Of a DNA stretch of 64,000 nt, positions 23,601-34,937 are shown piece by piece. Each line of letters opens with the position of its first letter. The stretch's first letter is position 1. Both the position numbers and the translations under genes were made by a program. This DNA comes from Mantamonas sphyraenae. Its lineage: Eukaryota > CRuMs > Mantamonadidae. The stretch lies in contig JAPMXV010000052.1 of NCBI GenBank assembly GCA_026936335.1, forward strand, positions 124,001-188,000. Reading direction: 5' to 3'. Below the pieces are notes generated by a model, which saw only the letters and a list, made by a program, of their open reading frames with translations, did no database searches and had not been told where the DNA came from.

Positions 23601-23941
23601 AGCTCTACGTCAACCACAGGCCCGTGTTGGGCATCGGTGCAAACGAAGTCGAGGACATGCTCCTCCTCCTGGGCGCCACTCGCGATCCAAAGACGGGTGA
23701 GTTGGCACTGGACAAGGACAAGCTCTTTGCCATGCTCCAGGGCCAGGGGGAAATCATGTCCGAGATGGAACTGCGCAAGTGTCTCCAGCGCCTCCTGCCC
23801 GAAGACAAGGCCTCTGTCGCTGCCATGCCCGACAAGATCTCCACGGAGTTTCTTGCAGAGGAGATCCTTGGGTTTGAGGTTGTCGATGAGCCCGAGCCCC
23901 AGTCCGATGTCCAGGTGCAGGTCGTCAGTGTGGATGATTGA
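20663..23941 (+). CDS. CFAP251: Ciliary WD40/EF-hand protein CFAP251 (WDR66); one frame break
   Basis: CFAP251 is a component of the calmodulin- and spoke-associated complex at the base of radial spoke 3 in motile cilia. Exons are 20663-20830, 20930-21131 and 21301-23941; about 1003 aa. The start MELDWTFGFTGQVLNLS and the WD repeats (SLPQTLSIWDWTAEGE, YIVSGGAEGFIRFYDFQFRL, LCGPVQLWDYERRELIHSW) match. A C-terminal EF-hand-like region follows (KVSLSEIPNLMRALGYYPTE, TFPEFLKLYVNHRP). The frame changes between 23036 and 23060. One extra C in the CCCC run (about 23040-23043) gives RQMVMLPPADERKYLEDQAQ and restores continuity. A 29-nt intron is the less likely alternative. It is convergent with the RasGAP gene, 64 bp away. 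Confidence 0.9.
21248..21260. repeat. Poly-C (13) then (CA)n in CFAP251 intron 2
   Basis: Thirteen C residues followed by a CA tract, about 40 bp before the acceptor at 21300. Confidence 0.9.
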
Positions 23942-24005
23942 AGAAAATATTTGCATTGCACTGTACTTACAGCATTGCCTCGCTCATTGTGTGTCCATTG
24001 TGTGC

Positions 24006-27000
24006 TCACTTGCCACGGAACGAGCGCGCAAACTTGCCTGAAAGCGGGGTGCCCGACTCATCCTCTCCCTCTGCAAAGGCGGGCAAGGGCAGGTATTCGC
24101 ACGCCTTTGCCACATCATTGATGAGTCGCATCCATTCCACACGGTCCTGGTTGGTATCTGCACGCAGGATGTACTTGCGGGACCCAGCCACCTGGGAGAT
24201 GACCGAGAACCGCTTCTTGGACTCCTTGCCCGTCACCTGTGCCGCTGTGCCGTCTCCTCGGATGACCATGCGTCCAATTACCTCCTTCATGTCCTCTGGA
24301 GACGGACTCTTGTACCATTGCACCAATCCGTCGTCGTACAGCACAAAGTATCGGATCTTGAACTTCTTCAGCATGTCCGCCCCCTGCTTGCCCAGATAGC
24401 CCTCATGGACCACCTTGTGTGGTGCCATGTCTTCCATGGCCATGGTTGCCATCTTCCCAGTGCTACTGCTGCTGCTGCTGCTGCTGCTACTGCTTGCCTT
24501 TGCCTCTCCCTTGCCTCCATCTGAGCTTGAGTTGCCCCCACTGCCCCACTGCCCCCGCTGCTGCTGCTGCTGCTTCCCACTTGTCCTTCGCCACTGCTTT
24601 GCTTGCCAGTGCCTTCGGTTGTGCTGTTGCTGTTGCTGCTGCTGTTGCTACTGCTGCCATCAGCCTCCCCTTGTGCGCCGTCGCCTTGCATGCTCTCCCC
24701 TGCTGCCGACGATGCCTCCTCGTCCTCGTCCTCCTCATTCACACTCTCCATGATGCCTGACAACATGCCCCTGCTGAGATTGCTGGCAGTCCTGCGAGCC
24801 TGTGGACTGATGCCCATGCGCAGGAGTTCCAACTCCTGACCATCGACGTACTGCGACTTGCGCGTGGCCTTCTTGCTGACCATGGTGATCTGTGCTTGGA
24901 TGTCAGCCAGCCACAGGTCCAACTCGTGTTTGGTCTCTGCTCGCATGCGGTAATTGCGTCCCTTTTCCGGCGTGAAAATCTCAAACTCCAGGTTGGCATC
25001 GGCCAGATCCATGTTCTGCATGCGTTCCAGCGTCTGGTCGGCATACGCAGACGCACCCGTGGATGCCTCGGATGCATTTTCACCCAACACCAGTTTGGCG
25101 TAGGCCAGGTCGATTTCCCCCTGTGGCGGTTCGGTGGCACGCGAGCCCGACTGCGGATTCTTGAAGTAAAACATGCGTCCCGATCGCAGCAGGATGACAT
25201 ACCGTTTCTTCCATGCCTTGCGCAGGTCGTTGCCCTGCTTGTACAGGTATCCCGAACGCATTTTGGAGCTGATGTCCGGCGGCGGTTCGGCACGCTGGCT
25301 GCCAAAGCGACTCAGCGAGCGTGCCCGTTTGCCCAGGCTGGTGCCGGACGAGGAGGACGAGCCTCCGGCCACGCCTGCCACACCCAAGCCACCAGGGGAC
25401 AATTTGCCCGACCCCGATGCCAAGGGGGCGCCCGACATCCTACTGCTGCGGCGGGTGTTGCCGGCGTCGTACATGGCACCGTTGCCAGCCTGCATGGAGG
25501 TGTGTTCCAACACCTGCGAGACTTCGGGCAGGAGGATGGAGGCACGCTGGAGGTCGGCCATCCATTCGTACATGTTTTCCTCCGTGTCACACTTGAGACG
25601 AAAGAGACGACCCTTCATGGGAGAAAACACCTCCAGGGTGGTGTTGTCGCTGTCGCCGGCCTCTTCACTGACCAACACCGACGCCGAGTTGAGTGGGATG
25701 TCTCCAATGGGTGGTTCCGTGCTCCGGTCCCTGATCTGCGGATTCTTGAAGTACAGAAAGCGACCGTCGCTGAGCAACACAAAGTAGCGACGCTTCATGG
25801 TCTTGAGTAGATCCTGTCCCTGTTTGTACATGTACCCTGAGCGTGTCTTGTGATCCAAGGGCACCATGGCTTCGTCGTTGATGGTCCCCACCCGTGCTCG
25901 CCGTGCCTCTGCCCCCTCCTCGTCCAGTGTGTCCAACAGACTGTCCAGTGCCTCCACCCATTCGTCCATTTCAAACACATCCTCAGCCTGGAGCACGTAC
26001 CACCTCTGTTCGCCCGGTGCCCACACGTCAAAGGCAAACTCGATCTTGCCCGAGATGCGCACCCGTGCTTCCTTGCCCAGCAGCGAAATCACACGCAGCG
26101 GTTCGTGCACGCTGCCTTTGGATTCGTAGTAACGGAGCTGACCGAGCTTGGTGAGGATGAAGTAGCGTCGTTTGAACAGTTTGCTTGCCAATTCCGAGCC
26201 CTTTTTGCCCAGGTAGCCCTGTTTGACAATCAGCGATTCATCCACGTCGCTCGTCCGTCCGGCGTCCATCTGTGCAATCAACTGCTCCACCTTTGCGAGC
26301 CACGCATCGGTGTCCTGTTGCGAACTGGGTGCCACGTATGCCGTCTCGTCCAGGGCTTCCAGGATGAAGCCGTACCCGGTTTCCGACTCGTCCGCAGACA
26401 GGGTGCGCAACACCAGTCCCTGGGTCAGGTTGATGGCCCCCATGTACGAGTTGATGTCCATGCCTTGGCTCTTGTAGTAGCAGAGCATGTCTGGGAAGAG
26501 GCGAGCATACACGCGCTTCCAGGCCTTGGAAAAGAACGCCCCCTTGCTGCCTGCCCTCTTGTGCACCCACCCTTCCATCAACACATTCTGTGCCTTGCGC
26601 ACGCGTGGGTCATCCGCTTCCTCCTCTTCCACCAGCACAGAGCCACCCTTGAAGGCAACCGAGAGCGCACGTGTGCTCTCGTGCTCCTGAGCATACTCTG
26701 CATCCGCCTGGGCAAGCACACGTGCACTCAATTCGCCTCCACCCACCCCACGTGCATTCAACAGGTCCAGGATCTTGTCCTGGCATCGTACGAGCTGTTT
26801 GTGCACCTTGAGCAGATCGGCAGTCTGTTGCGGCGTCAACTCGTCCCCCAGTTGTGTTTGTTGTGCTTGTGCTTGTTGTGCTTGTGCTTGTGGGTCCCCA
26901 CCCTCATTGTCATGGTGGGTGGCATCGTCCATGTCGCTGGTATCTGTGAGCTGCTCAAAGAAGCCGTCGAGGGGCTGCAGGTACTCTTCGATGAAGGAGT

Positions 27001-28170
27001 TGAGGTCGTCCAGGTAGGACTCCTTGTCGCCAAAGTGGACGCCGTTGGCGAGGTTCTGCAGGGTCTTTGCCACCAGCACCAGCACTCTCCTGCTGTTGGG
27101 TGTGGGTCTGTTCTCAATCACGTTGTACCCCTCCGGGGCCACAATGGCAGGGCACAGGTAGCGCAGGAAGAAGAAGCCGCACACGGGAATGCGCCATTGC
27201 TGCGGGAACTTGCCAGCCACCGCGTTGCGCAGGTGTGCACACAGCACACGCAGGGGAACCGGCACCGATTCGACAGAATGGAGCACACGTGTGATGACGT
27301 CCACTGCAGTGTCACGCAGGTGCACCAGGTTTGCCTGGACGTCGGTTTCCAGACCTTGCTTTTCGACCTTGGCCGGATCGACCTGAGCACCCCAACGACG
27401 ACGAATGGGGTAACAAAAGAGACATGTGTGCGAGTGAGAGAGTGTTTGTGTGAGTGGGAGAGTGGAGAGAGAGTGTGTGTGTGATGGTGAGTGGGGGGTG
27501 GGGGTGGGGGGGTGGGTGTGGAGGTGCGATGGAGGAAGTTGCGGACCGGGGGAAACCACGCACCTCGTAGCAGGTCTGGTCAACGCAGATATCCTCGAGA
27601 ATGTCGTTGAGGAGAGTGCGTAGGTAGGGAAGGCCAATGGCCTTGGAAAACGCCGTCATGAGCTTTGTGGCGACGCTGTTGGTGCGAAAGAGAGTCGAGG
27701 CTTGTTCTGCGAGGAGGCAAAATCCAAGGCGGGGCGGCGGGTGGTGAGTCTCAGGAAACACACGCTCGCACACACGCACACACACACACACAGGGGGGGA
27801 ACATTTGAGGGAGGGGAGTGGAGAATTGGGATTGGATACACACCTGTGTCGGCCACTTCTCTGTCGATCATTTGGCAGATGAGTGTTTGTGTCTGTCGTG
27901 TGGAGAGGAGGGAAATGATGCTCTTTGCGACAGTGCCAAACTCGGACGGGTCCAGCACACTGCACAACGCCGATATAAAGTGCATGTCCTCTGCACACAC
28001 CATGGCATGCAATTCCTCCAGAGTGGCTTCGTCCGATTTGCTGTCGTCATCATCCTGTGAGTCCTGTGCGGGGGGTCCTCCGTCACAATAATCGGCACCT
28101 CCAGCTCCACCTCCATGTCCCCTTCAGTCACACCCTTGTCCTTGTCGTGCGCTCGTGCGTCGTCACTCAT
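24006..28170 (-). CDS. RasGAP with five tandem PH domains; two frame breaks
   Basis: Exons are 28170-27844, 27706-27564 and 27382-24006; about 1282 aa. The RasGAP domain (about residues 60-305) spans both introns. Exon joins give EQASTLFRTNSVATKLMTAF, containing the arginine finger in LFRTNS, and CYEVDPAKVEKQG. The FLR signature is FFFLRYLCPAIVAPEG. Five PH domains follow at about 423-535, 539-650, 666-775, 863-985 and 1144-1262, each ending with the conserved Trp helix (e.g. MDEWVEALDSLLD, DRVEWMRLINDVAK). Frame breaks lie at the G6 run 28070-28075 (restored TEDPPAQDSQDDDD) and the C5 run 24535-24539 (restored GGNSSSDGGKGEAKASSS). The second separates PH5 from the rest. It should stimulate Ras GTP hydrolysis at phosphoinositide-rich membranes. 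Confidence 0.88.
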
Positions 28171-28372
28171 CAAGGCAGGTGTGTTGCTGTAGTGGTGGTT
28201 GCGGGGTTTGTGTGTGTGGGAGGGGAGGACGTCGATTTGCCTGCAGCTGCGCATCTCTCTCTCTCACACACACCTTGTCTTGTGTGTCTTCCCATGCCGT
28301 TCTGCCTCTCCTCCCCCCCCTAAGAAAGATGTGAGGGACGACGATGCGCACTCGGTACCAACGTAGAAGGGG

Positions 28373-29062
28373 ATGTCATCACCTCGACCCCAACCACGAC
28401 GACGACGACGACGACGCCCAGGGAAGCCGACTGAGCTGTCCCAGTTCACTGAAACCAAAGTGGTGGGCTTTGTGCGTTCCATGCGTCAGCTGATGGAATC
28501 GGTGGAGGAAGGGGACACCCAAGTGCTTGCTGAGGCTCACCACAAGCGCGTGGGTCCCACCATGGCCCTCCGTGCAGAACTGGTGGGCCTTTCACGCGTC
28601 CTTCGTGAGTTGTACCTCATGGCAGGCACCGCACGACTCACCTGCATTGATTTGGAGGCTGTCAAGGAGCGCATGCAGGAGAATGACGAGGCAAAGGCTC
28701 GCAAGCGTTCGCGTGAGGAGTTGGAGGAAGGTGTGTCCACAGGTTCCACATCATCATCATCATCATCATCATCATCTGCATCATCATCTGCATCTGGTGC
28801 CGTCTCTGGTGCCTCGTTGTCGGTGGGTGGCACACGCAAGACGCCGTTGGGGGCAGTGGCTTCGCAGCAGACGGCCATGGCCATGATCGGCGGCGGAGGC
28901 GACCGCAAAAGGCGACGTACGGCACAACTGGGCCAGCGCGACCGGTCGTTGTCCAGCCTCAGGTTGCAAGAGGTGTCTACGAATGCAACGCGACGGGATG
29001 TGGTGCGTGAGGTGTTGGGAGGGTGGACGAAAACGCTGCAGGAGTTGAGGTTTGCGCTGTGA
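28373..29062 (+). CDS. Basic, Ser-rich protein of unknown function
   Basis: Intronless, 229 aa, not recognised. An Arg run (residues 8-15) is followed by a predicted helical domain at about 22-115 (TKVVGFVRSMRQLMESVEEG, ALRAELVGLSRVLRELYLMA). Next come a basic patch, a poly-Ser stretch from a CAT/TCA repeat, a second nuclear-signal-like patch (DRKRRRTAQ) and a C-terminal helix. Composition and patches suggest a nuclear protein. ATG 28373 is 202 bp from the divergent RasGAP start. Its stop is only 21 bp before the RIC1 start. Confidence 0.65.
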   Translation: MSSPRPQPRRRRRRRPGKPTELSQFTETKVVGFVRSMRQLMESVEEGDTQVLAEAHHKRVGPTMALRAELVGLSRVLRELYLMAGTARLTCIDLEAVKERMQENDEAKARKRSREELEEGVSTGSTSSSSSSSSSASSSASGAVSGASLSVGGTRKTPLGAVASQQTAMAMIGGGGDRKRRRTAQLGQRDRSLSSLRLQEVSTNATRRDVVREVLGGWTKTLQELRFAL

Positions 29063-29083
29063 GACCCAAAAGGGGGCGGAAAA

Positions 29084-32000
29084 ATGTTGTTTGCCACCGG
29101 CAGTGTGACACGTTTCCGTGCGGGACGGGGCGAGTATGGCACACTGGGCAGGGTGGTGGACATGCAATTCGATGCCAAGGGGGGTTTGTTGTGTGTGGTG
29201 CACGAGGCAGGCGTGTGTGTGTGGAGCGGCGGTGCCCAACGCGTCCGTCTCGCCTGCTTCTGCCTCAAACACGCCCACGACAATGACAAGGACGATCGTG
29301 TACAAATGTACGGCACTTGTGTACAGGCCGTGTGGACTTCAGGCTCATCTGGACTTGCTCTCATGACCCAACATGGGTACATGCACTTTCTGCGGGTGCA
29401 AGTGAGTCGAGTCGGGGCCTCGTCGTCGTCCTCCTCCTCCTCCTCCTCCTCTTCTTCCGCCTCCTCTTCCTCGCTGCTGGGTCTCAAGGGCACAGTGCAC
29501 CTTGTGGACGAGAGCAGCAGTACGGTAGCTCTCCCACAGTCAAGCTCACGCTGCGAGGCACCAGTCTGGTGCCGCACGGGGGCGCACGGTGTGTGTCGGC
29601 TGCCAAGAGCACACTGGTGTGTGGCACCGCACACGGTGAGCTGCTGGTCATGTTGTTTGGAGGCGAGGTGATACGCAGATACAACATAGCAGCTATGGTG
29701 GAAGAGTTGAATGGTGGTGGGGGTGTGCAGCTGGCACAGGAGGACAACGACCAAGAGTGGCAGTGGAAGCCTGTGACACTTCTACGTGTGTTGTGGGCAC
29801 GGGACGTGGCATTGCTGGCGTATGGCAAGCACACACTGTGTGTGGTGCGTATAGAGACGTCCAGTGCAGTGACAGAGTGGGACCGTGCGTTGGCACAGCG
29901 CAAGGAGGAGGAGAACGCAGGCAACGGGGAGCTGGGCTTGTTTGCCCCCGCCGAAGTGGGTTTAGGCACCCTTGACATCGACACGGACACATACGGACAC
30001 ATCACATGCTTGGATGCCACAGGGAGAGGCATGACGGGTGTGTGTGGCATGTCTAGTGGCCACGTGCTGGTCGTGGACGTGTTGGAGTCGCAGGAGCCGC
30101 AGGTGGTGCGTGTGATCACCCCGCCCGCGGGCTGTTTGGGTGCTGTGGCCACACTTCAACTTTCCACACACCAGTTTGGATGGGTGTGTGTGGGATGGCA
30201 TCAACGAGGAGTGGCTGTCATGGCTCTGTGTGGCCAGGTGCAGCTGAGTAGCACGCGAATCAATGATCTGGAACAGATGCAGGTGGAGGAGGACGCCAAG
30301 GTGCCTCTGGCTCAGAGGGGATGCACAGCCCTGGCTTGGAGTCCACATGGCTTCCATTTGGTGGTGGTAGGTGGAGGCGACATGGAGGAGAAGGATGGCA
30401 CGGAGGGCAATAGCAGCAGCACCACCACCACCACCACCACCACCAGGGGTGGGGCAGGCCGAATGAGCCAGGTGGATCTTGCGTTGGGCTCCATTGCAGG
30501 CAATCCCACCGTGGCACAGGACAGCCTGCTTCTGCTGGGTCCCGAACGGTTGTATCGGGTGTGCCATGTGGGCGAGTCCATGCAGGTGCAGCTTCAGGAA
30601 ATCATGCTACCGGCGGAGTATCTGCAGACACAGTGGCCACTGCGGTATGCCAGCCGGTGTGCACAGACTCAGGCAATTGCCGTGGCCGGGCGACAAGGGA
30701 TGATTGTGTACGATGTGCACAAGGCCAACTGGAGGATGTTTGGGGATGTGAACGAGGAGCGCATGTTGACGTGCATGGGTTTGTGTTGGACGCGTTCTCT
30801 GGTGGTGTTTGCCAACTACGACGCTGGCTCGCACGCCCACGAGCTGCTGTTGTTCCCGGGAACCCGGCTGTCAATGGATGCGGTGTGTGCACGTGTGCCT
30901 CTGGAGCGACGACCCATGCACATGCACGCACAGGGCAGCCATGTGGTGGTGATGAGTGTGGATCTGCGTGTGCACGTGTACGAGGTGGCCTTGCACTCGC
31001 AGGAGGGAAACACCCTGTGTGACGTCTCCCTCCGTTGCCAGGTGGACCTCCAACGCGGCCATTGGGTTCAATCGATTGCGCTACTGGATGCCACGTCGTG
31101 TCTGGTGCAACGGAGCAACGGTGACCTGTCCATGTTGCACCTGCCCACGGACGACGAGGCACACGAGAGCCACGAGGTGGCCGAAGTGTGTGTGGCCCGC
31201 GACGTACAAGCCTACTTTGCCTCTGCCGACTATCTGTGTGTGTACGACGGCACCTGCATTCGCGCACTGCCACTCCGCCCGCAGGAAGAGCAACACACCC
31301 AAGGAATGGTGCTCATGGACGACGTGTTGCACTGGCCCATGGCAGTGGACATGCAACTCGCCACCATTACAGCCTCGGAATCGCAGGTGGCACGTGCCCT
31401 CAAGGGCTCTCTGCACACACACACTGTGTTTGACCGCCGCGTCCAATCCCAACCCTTCATCCATCTGCTGTTGCACGACGCCATGCAGGAGGCGCCCCTG
31501 GGAGTGCGCAGCCCCGCGGAGCTGGTGGAACAGTATGCGTGGCTGCCATACTTTGGTCACTCATTGGAATTGCTGCTGCACCAGGTGGGCGACGACGACA
31601 AAGCTATGCTTGCCCGCTGTTGGGATCTCATGGGTCAGGGCCCCGTGGCACGGACGGTGGTGTGCAACTATGCACGCAAGGTGGATGCTCACCATTGGGA
31701 TGCGTTGTTTGAGGTCACCGGCGATCCACTGCAGCTGTACACGGAATGCGTGGAGCATGCAGAGTGGTCATCTGCCTGTGCATACATTCTGCTGATCCAA
31801 CATGTCCATGGGGTGCAGGAGAGCACCAATCAGGCGTTGGATCTTCTCGGACGATTGCTTCATGCTCGTCGTCTCACCCTTGCCCTGGAAACCCTACGGT
31901 ACCTGCTGAGTGGCCTTGTGCAGAAGGAGGAGGAGGTGGAGGAGGACGAGGGCGATGCAACAGACGGGCACAACGACGTACAGACACGGGCTCACGATGT

Positions 32001-32559
32001 GGTGTGCACCCAATTGCAAGCGTACCTGGACGACGATGACTGGGTGGCCTTTCTCAACGCCGCACGCGAAACACAACCGGTCATGCGTGAACACCTGCTG
32101 GGGTGGGTGGCAAACGACATGCGTGTGGACAACGTCGTCGACGACAATCCAACGCAGGTGTTGGGTCTGTGGATGGACCAGCTGGACCTGGACATGCGTG
32201 CCAAGTCGCAATGGCGCACCGACGACGAGCGGGAACAGCACAGCCCCGAGCTCCAGGCTCTGCGTTGGCTCCTCGATCTGTGTGCCGACGCAGGTCGCAT
32301 GCCATTGCTCGTCCTTCTCGCGTGTGTGCTGTTGGACACAGAGGCCCTCGCCGCGTGCTGGCAGGACGAGTCGTTGGGTGTGCAACCCCTTCTACGACGC
32401 CTGCGCAGCGACACCGCACGCTCCCAGCACAGCGATCGCGACATGTGGAAGACACGCTGGAAACCCATCCATTCGGTACTGGTGGAGGTGTGTGGCAAAG
32501 AGGAGCACCAAGAGGAAGAAGAAGAACAAGCGGGGAGCATCAACAACAACAACAGCTGA
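29084..32559 (+). CDS. RIC1: RIC1, Rab6 GEF subunit homolog; one frame break
   Basis: RIC1 with RGP1 activates Rab6 at the Golgi for endosome-to-Golgi return. About 1158 aa, intronless. The N-terminus MLFATGSVTRF and the WD-like propeller fit RIC1. Diagnostic stretches include ERLYRVCHVGESMQVQLQEI, YLQTQWPLRYASRCAQTQAI and the alpha-solenoid Ric1 domain (PYFGHSLELLLHQVGDDDKA, PLQLYTECVEHAEWSSACAY, HARRLTLALETLRYL). The N-terminal frame shifts near 29533. One extra C in CCC at 29533-29535 gives TVALPTVKLTLRGTSLVPHG. An intron 29407-29546 with a weak donor is an alternative. The C-terminus is convergent with cyclophilin, with stops 17 bp apart. Confidence 0.85.
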
Positions 32560-32576
32560 ATGAAGCAATGGGTGCT

Positions 32577-33450
32577 TTACTCCTCGATCTCACCGCAGTC
32601 AGAGATGGTGATCTCCTTCTTGGTGGTGCCGTCGCGAGTGCCCAGCTTCTCGATGGCCTTGACAACGTCGTCGTAGCCCGAGGTGACCTCACCAAACACA
32701 ACGTGCTTGCCATCCAGCCACTCCGTGACCACGGTGGTGATGAAGAACTGGCTGCCGTTGGTGTTCTTGCCGGCGTTGGCCATGGACAGCAGTCCAACCT
32801 TGTCGTGCTTCAGCGTGAAGTTCTCGTCGGCAAACTTGTCGCCGTAGATCGACTTGCCGCCGCGGCCGTCGCCACGCGTAAAGTCGCCACCCTGCAGCAT
32901 GAACTGCGGGATCACGCGGTGGAAGCGGCTGCCCTTGTAGCCAAAGCCCTTCTCGCCTGTGTTCCATCGCGCCATCGCGTGTGTGCACCTGTGTCAGCGT
33001 CCAACGCCTCCTGCGGTTCCATCGCGCCAAAAAGCCGAAAAACGGGCCTAACGGCCAGCTGCGCCTCTTTTACTGTGGCCTGAGCCTGCTGCGCCTCACG
33101 TACCGGTGCACAGAGCGCGGAAGTTCTCGGCAGTCTTGGGCACGACGTCGGCGTAGAGCTGTGGGTGTGTGTTGTGTGTAAAAGGGGGCACACGGGGCGT
33201 TGAGGCACAGTGTGAGCCAGAGAGGGTTTTTGCACAAGGTTCAGCCGGAAACCAGGTTGTGGTCCGCGCTCAACCAGCACCACACAGAGCTTGTGTGGAC
33301 ACAGGCAGCTCAGTGTTGGACATAGCACCTCCACACACTGTGAGAGGTTCTCCCACCAGGTTCTCAACCTACCTCAAACTCGATGCGACCGAGATCGGAA
33401 CCGTCGACCTGGATGTCAAAGAAAACCTTGGGGTTGCTGGACGAAGACAT
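32577..33450 (-). CDS. PPIA: Cyclophilin A-type peptidyl-prolyl isomerase
   Basis: Three exons (33450-33373, 33158-33104, 32956-32577), 170 aa. Joins give [20 protein letters not shown] and [20 protein letters not shown]. The catalytic and cyclosporin-site residues are present: [37 protein letters not shown] and [11 protein letters not shown] (the Trp typical of CypA). There is no signal or organelle presequence, so it is probably cytosolic. It catalyses proline cis-trans isomerisation. It shares a 164-bp promoter region with lipoate ligase. Confidence 0.95.
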
Positions 33451-33614
33451 GTCTGTGGCACACGCCAGCACACACGACAAGAGACGTGCAAGCGAGGAGG
33501 GAGTGAATGTGAGCAGAGGGTGTGTGTGTGTGTGTGTGGAAGGGAGGGACTTCGGCGTACTGTTGTTTGGGGTGCGTCGGCCAGCGCATCGCATCTCTCC
33601 CGTTCTCCATTAAT

Positions 33615-34015
33615 ATGTTCACGCGTCAATCCGGCAAGACCTTGGCCAGTGCACGAGGATTGCATGTCACACAAAGCCATGTGTGCTTCCGACAGGCAGC
33701 ATGCGTGTCCACCTCGGCCTGTGTGAGGTCAGGAGAGGACAGTTCAGCGGCGTCGTCTCCACCCAGCCTCAACGTGTACACTTCGGACACCAACGACCCC
33801 TTCTTCAACCTGGCCATTGAAGACTGGCTCTTTCGCAACGGCGATCCCCACTCGCAGTCCCTCTTCCTCTGGCGCAACTCGCCGACCATTGTCATTGGTC
33901 GCAACCAAAATCCGTACCTGGAGTGCCACCTGGAAAAGATGAAGGAGGAGGGAGTGGAGCTCACACGTCGCCAGAGTGGAGGGGGTGCTGTGTATCAGGT
34001 GAGTGCACATTGCAA

Positions 34016-34046
<31 letters not shown>

Positions 34047-34885
34047 TGCGTGTGCTGGTGGTGGCCGGAGGCTGACCCCTCGTGTCCGGAACATTCCAGG
34101 ACTTGGGCAACACCTGCTTCACCTTTCTGTCGCCACGCGACGACTACCTCGTCTCACGCAACATGGGCATCATCACACGCGCCCTACGCAACGGCTTTGA
34201 CATTGACGCGGTGGCAAGCGGCCGCAACGACATTGAGGTGAACGGCGCAAAGATCTCCGGCAGTGCATTCAAGCTGAACAACAGGGCGGCGTTCCATCAT
34301 GGCACACTGCTGCTCAATGTGGATTTGAGCGCTCTGGGCCGTCTGCTCAACCCGAGCAAGAAGAAGATGGAGAGCAAGGGGGTCAAGAGTGTCAAGGCAC
34401 GCGTGTTGAACCTGCAGGACATCAACGAGGACATCGACCACCACTCTGTGTGCGAAGCCATCATGCAGGAATTCTTTGCCGAGTACGGCAGCACGTGCGA
34501 GGTGCAGGAACTCAAGCGTGGCGACCTGGACAAAGACGATTCCCTGCGCGAATACTACCAACAGCTGCGCAACAACGAATGGCGCTTTGGCCTCACGCCC
34601 CAGTTTACCCACCATCTCGACACTCGCTTCCCGTGGGCCTCCATTGATGTCATGCTCGAGACCAAGCGCAACAAGGTCCTCGCAGCGCACGTGTACTCGG
34701 ACCACCTCGACCCGGACTTTATCGACGTCCTCCAGCTCAGCCTGCAGGATATCAGCTACGATGCAGCTGGCATGCAGCAGGCCTACAACACGGCCCTTGC
34801 CTCGCCCGTTGTCGCCAGCTCAGAGGATCTGCAGGCACATCTGGCTGAGTTTCGCACTTGGCTCACCAAGGAGATCAGTGCGTGA
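33615..34885 (+). CDS. LPLA: Mitochondrial lipoate-protein ligase
   Basis: Two exons (33615-33998, 34100-34885; GTGAGT...CCAG, phase 0), 389 aa. The first ~50 residues are Arg/Ser-rich without acidic residues, consistent with a mitochondrial presequence. Family motifs are LWRNSPTIVIGRNQNPYLE, TRRQSGGGAVYQDLGNTCFT (across the exon join) and the catalytic Lys in NGAKISGSAFKLNN (about residue 178). Both the N-terminal catalytic and C-terminal accessory domains are present, as in bacterial LplA. It would attach lipoate to pyruvate dehydrogenase, 2-oxoglutarate dehydrogenase and glycine-cleavage H proteins. Confidence 0.92.
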
Positions 34886-34937
34886 TGGAGAATGGAGAAT
34901 GAATGAATGCACACAGTGACTGCTTCTTTCCAAATAT

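Noticed and set aside
25850..27484. 544-aa open frame on the + strand
   Set aside because: Antisense to the RasGAP/PH coding exon, which has five recognisable PH domains. The + frame has none.
28036..28080. 35-nt intron (GTGCCG...CACAG) at the RasGAP N-terminus
   Set aside because: It fits the frame, but a missing G in the adjacent G6 run gives a smoother acidic linker and matches five other cases.
32103..33083. 326-aa + frame overlapping RIC1 and cyclophilin
   Set aside because: Out of frame with RIC1 and antisense to cyclophilin. Both of those have clear family matches.
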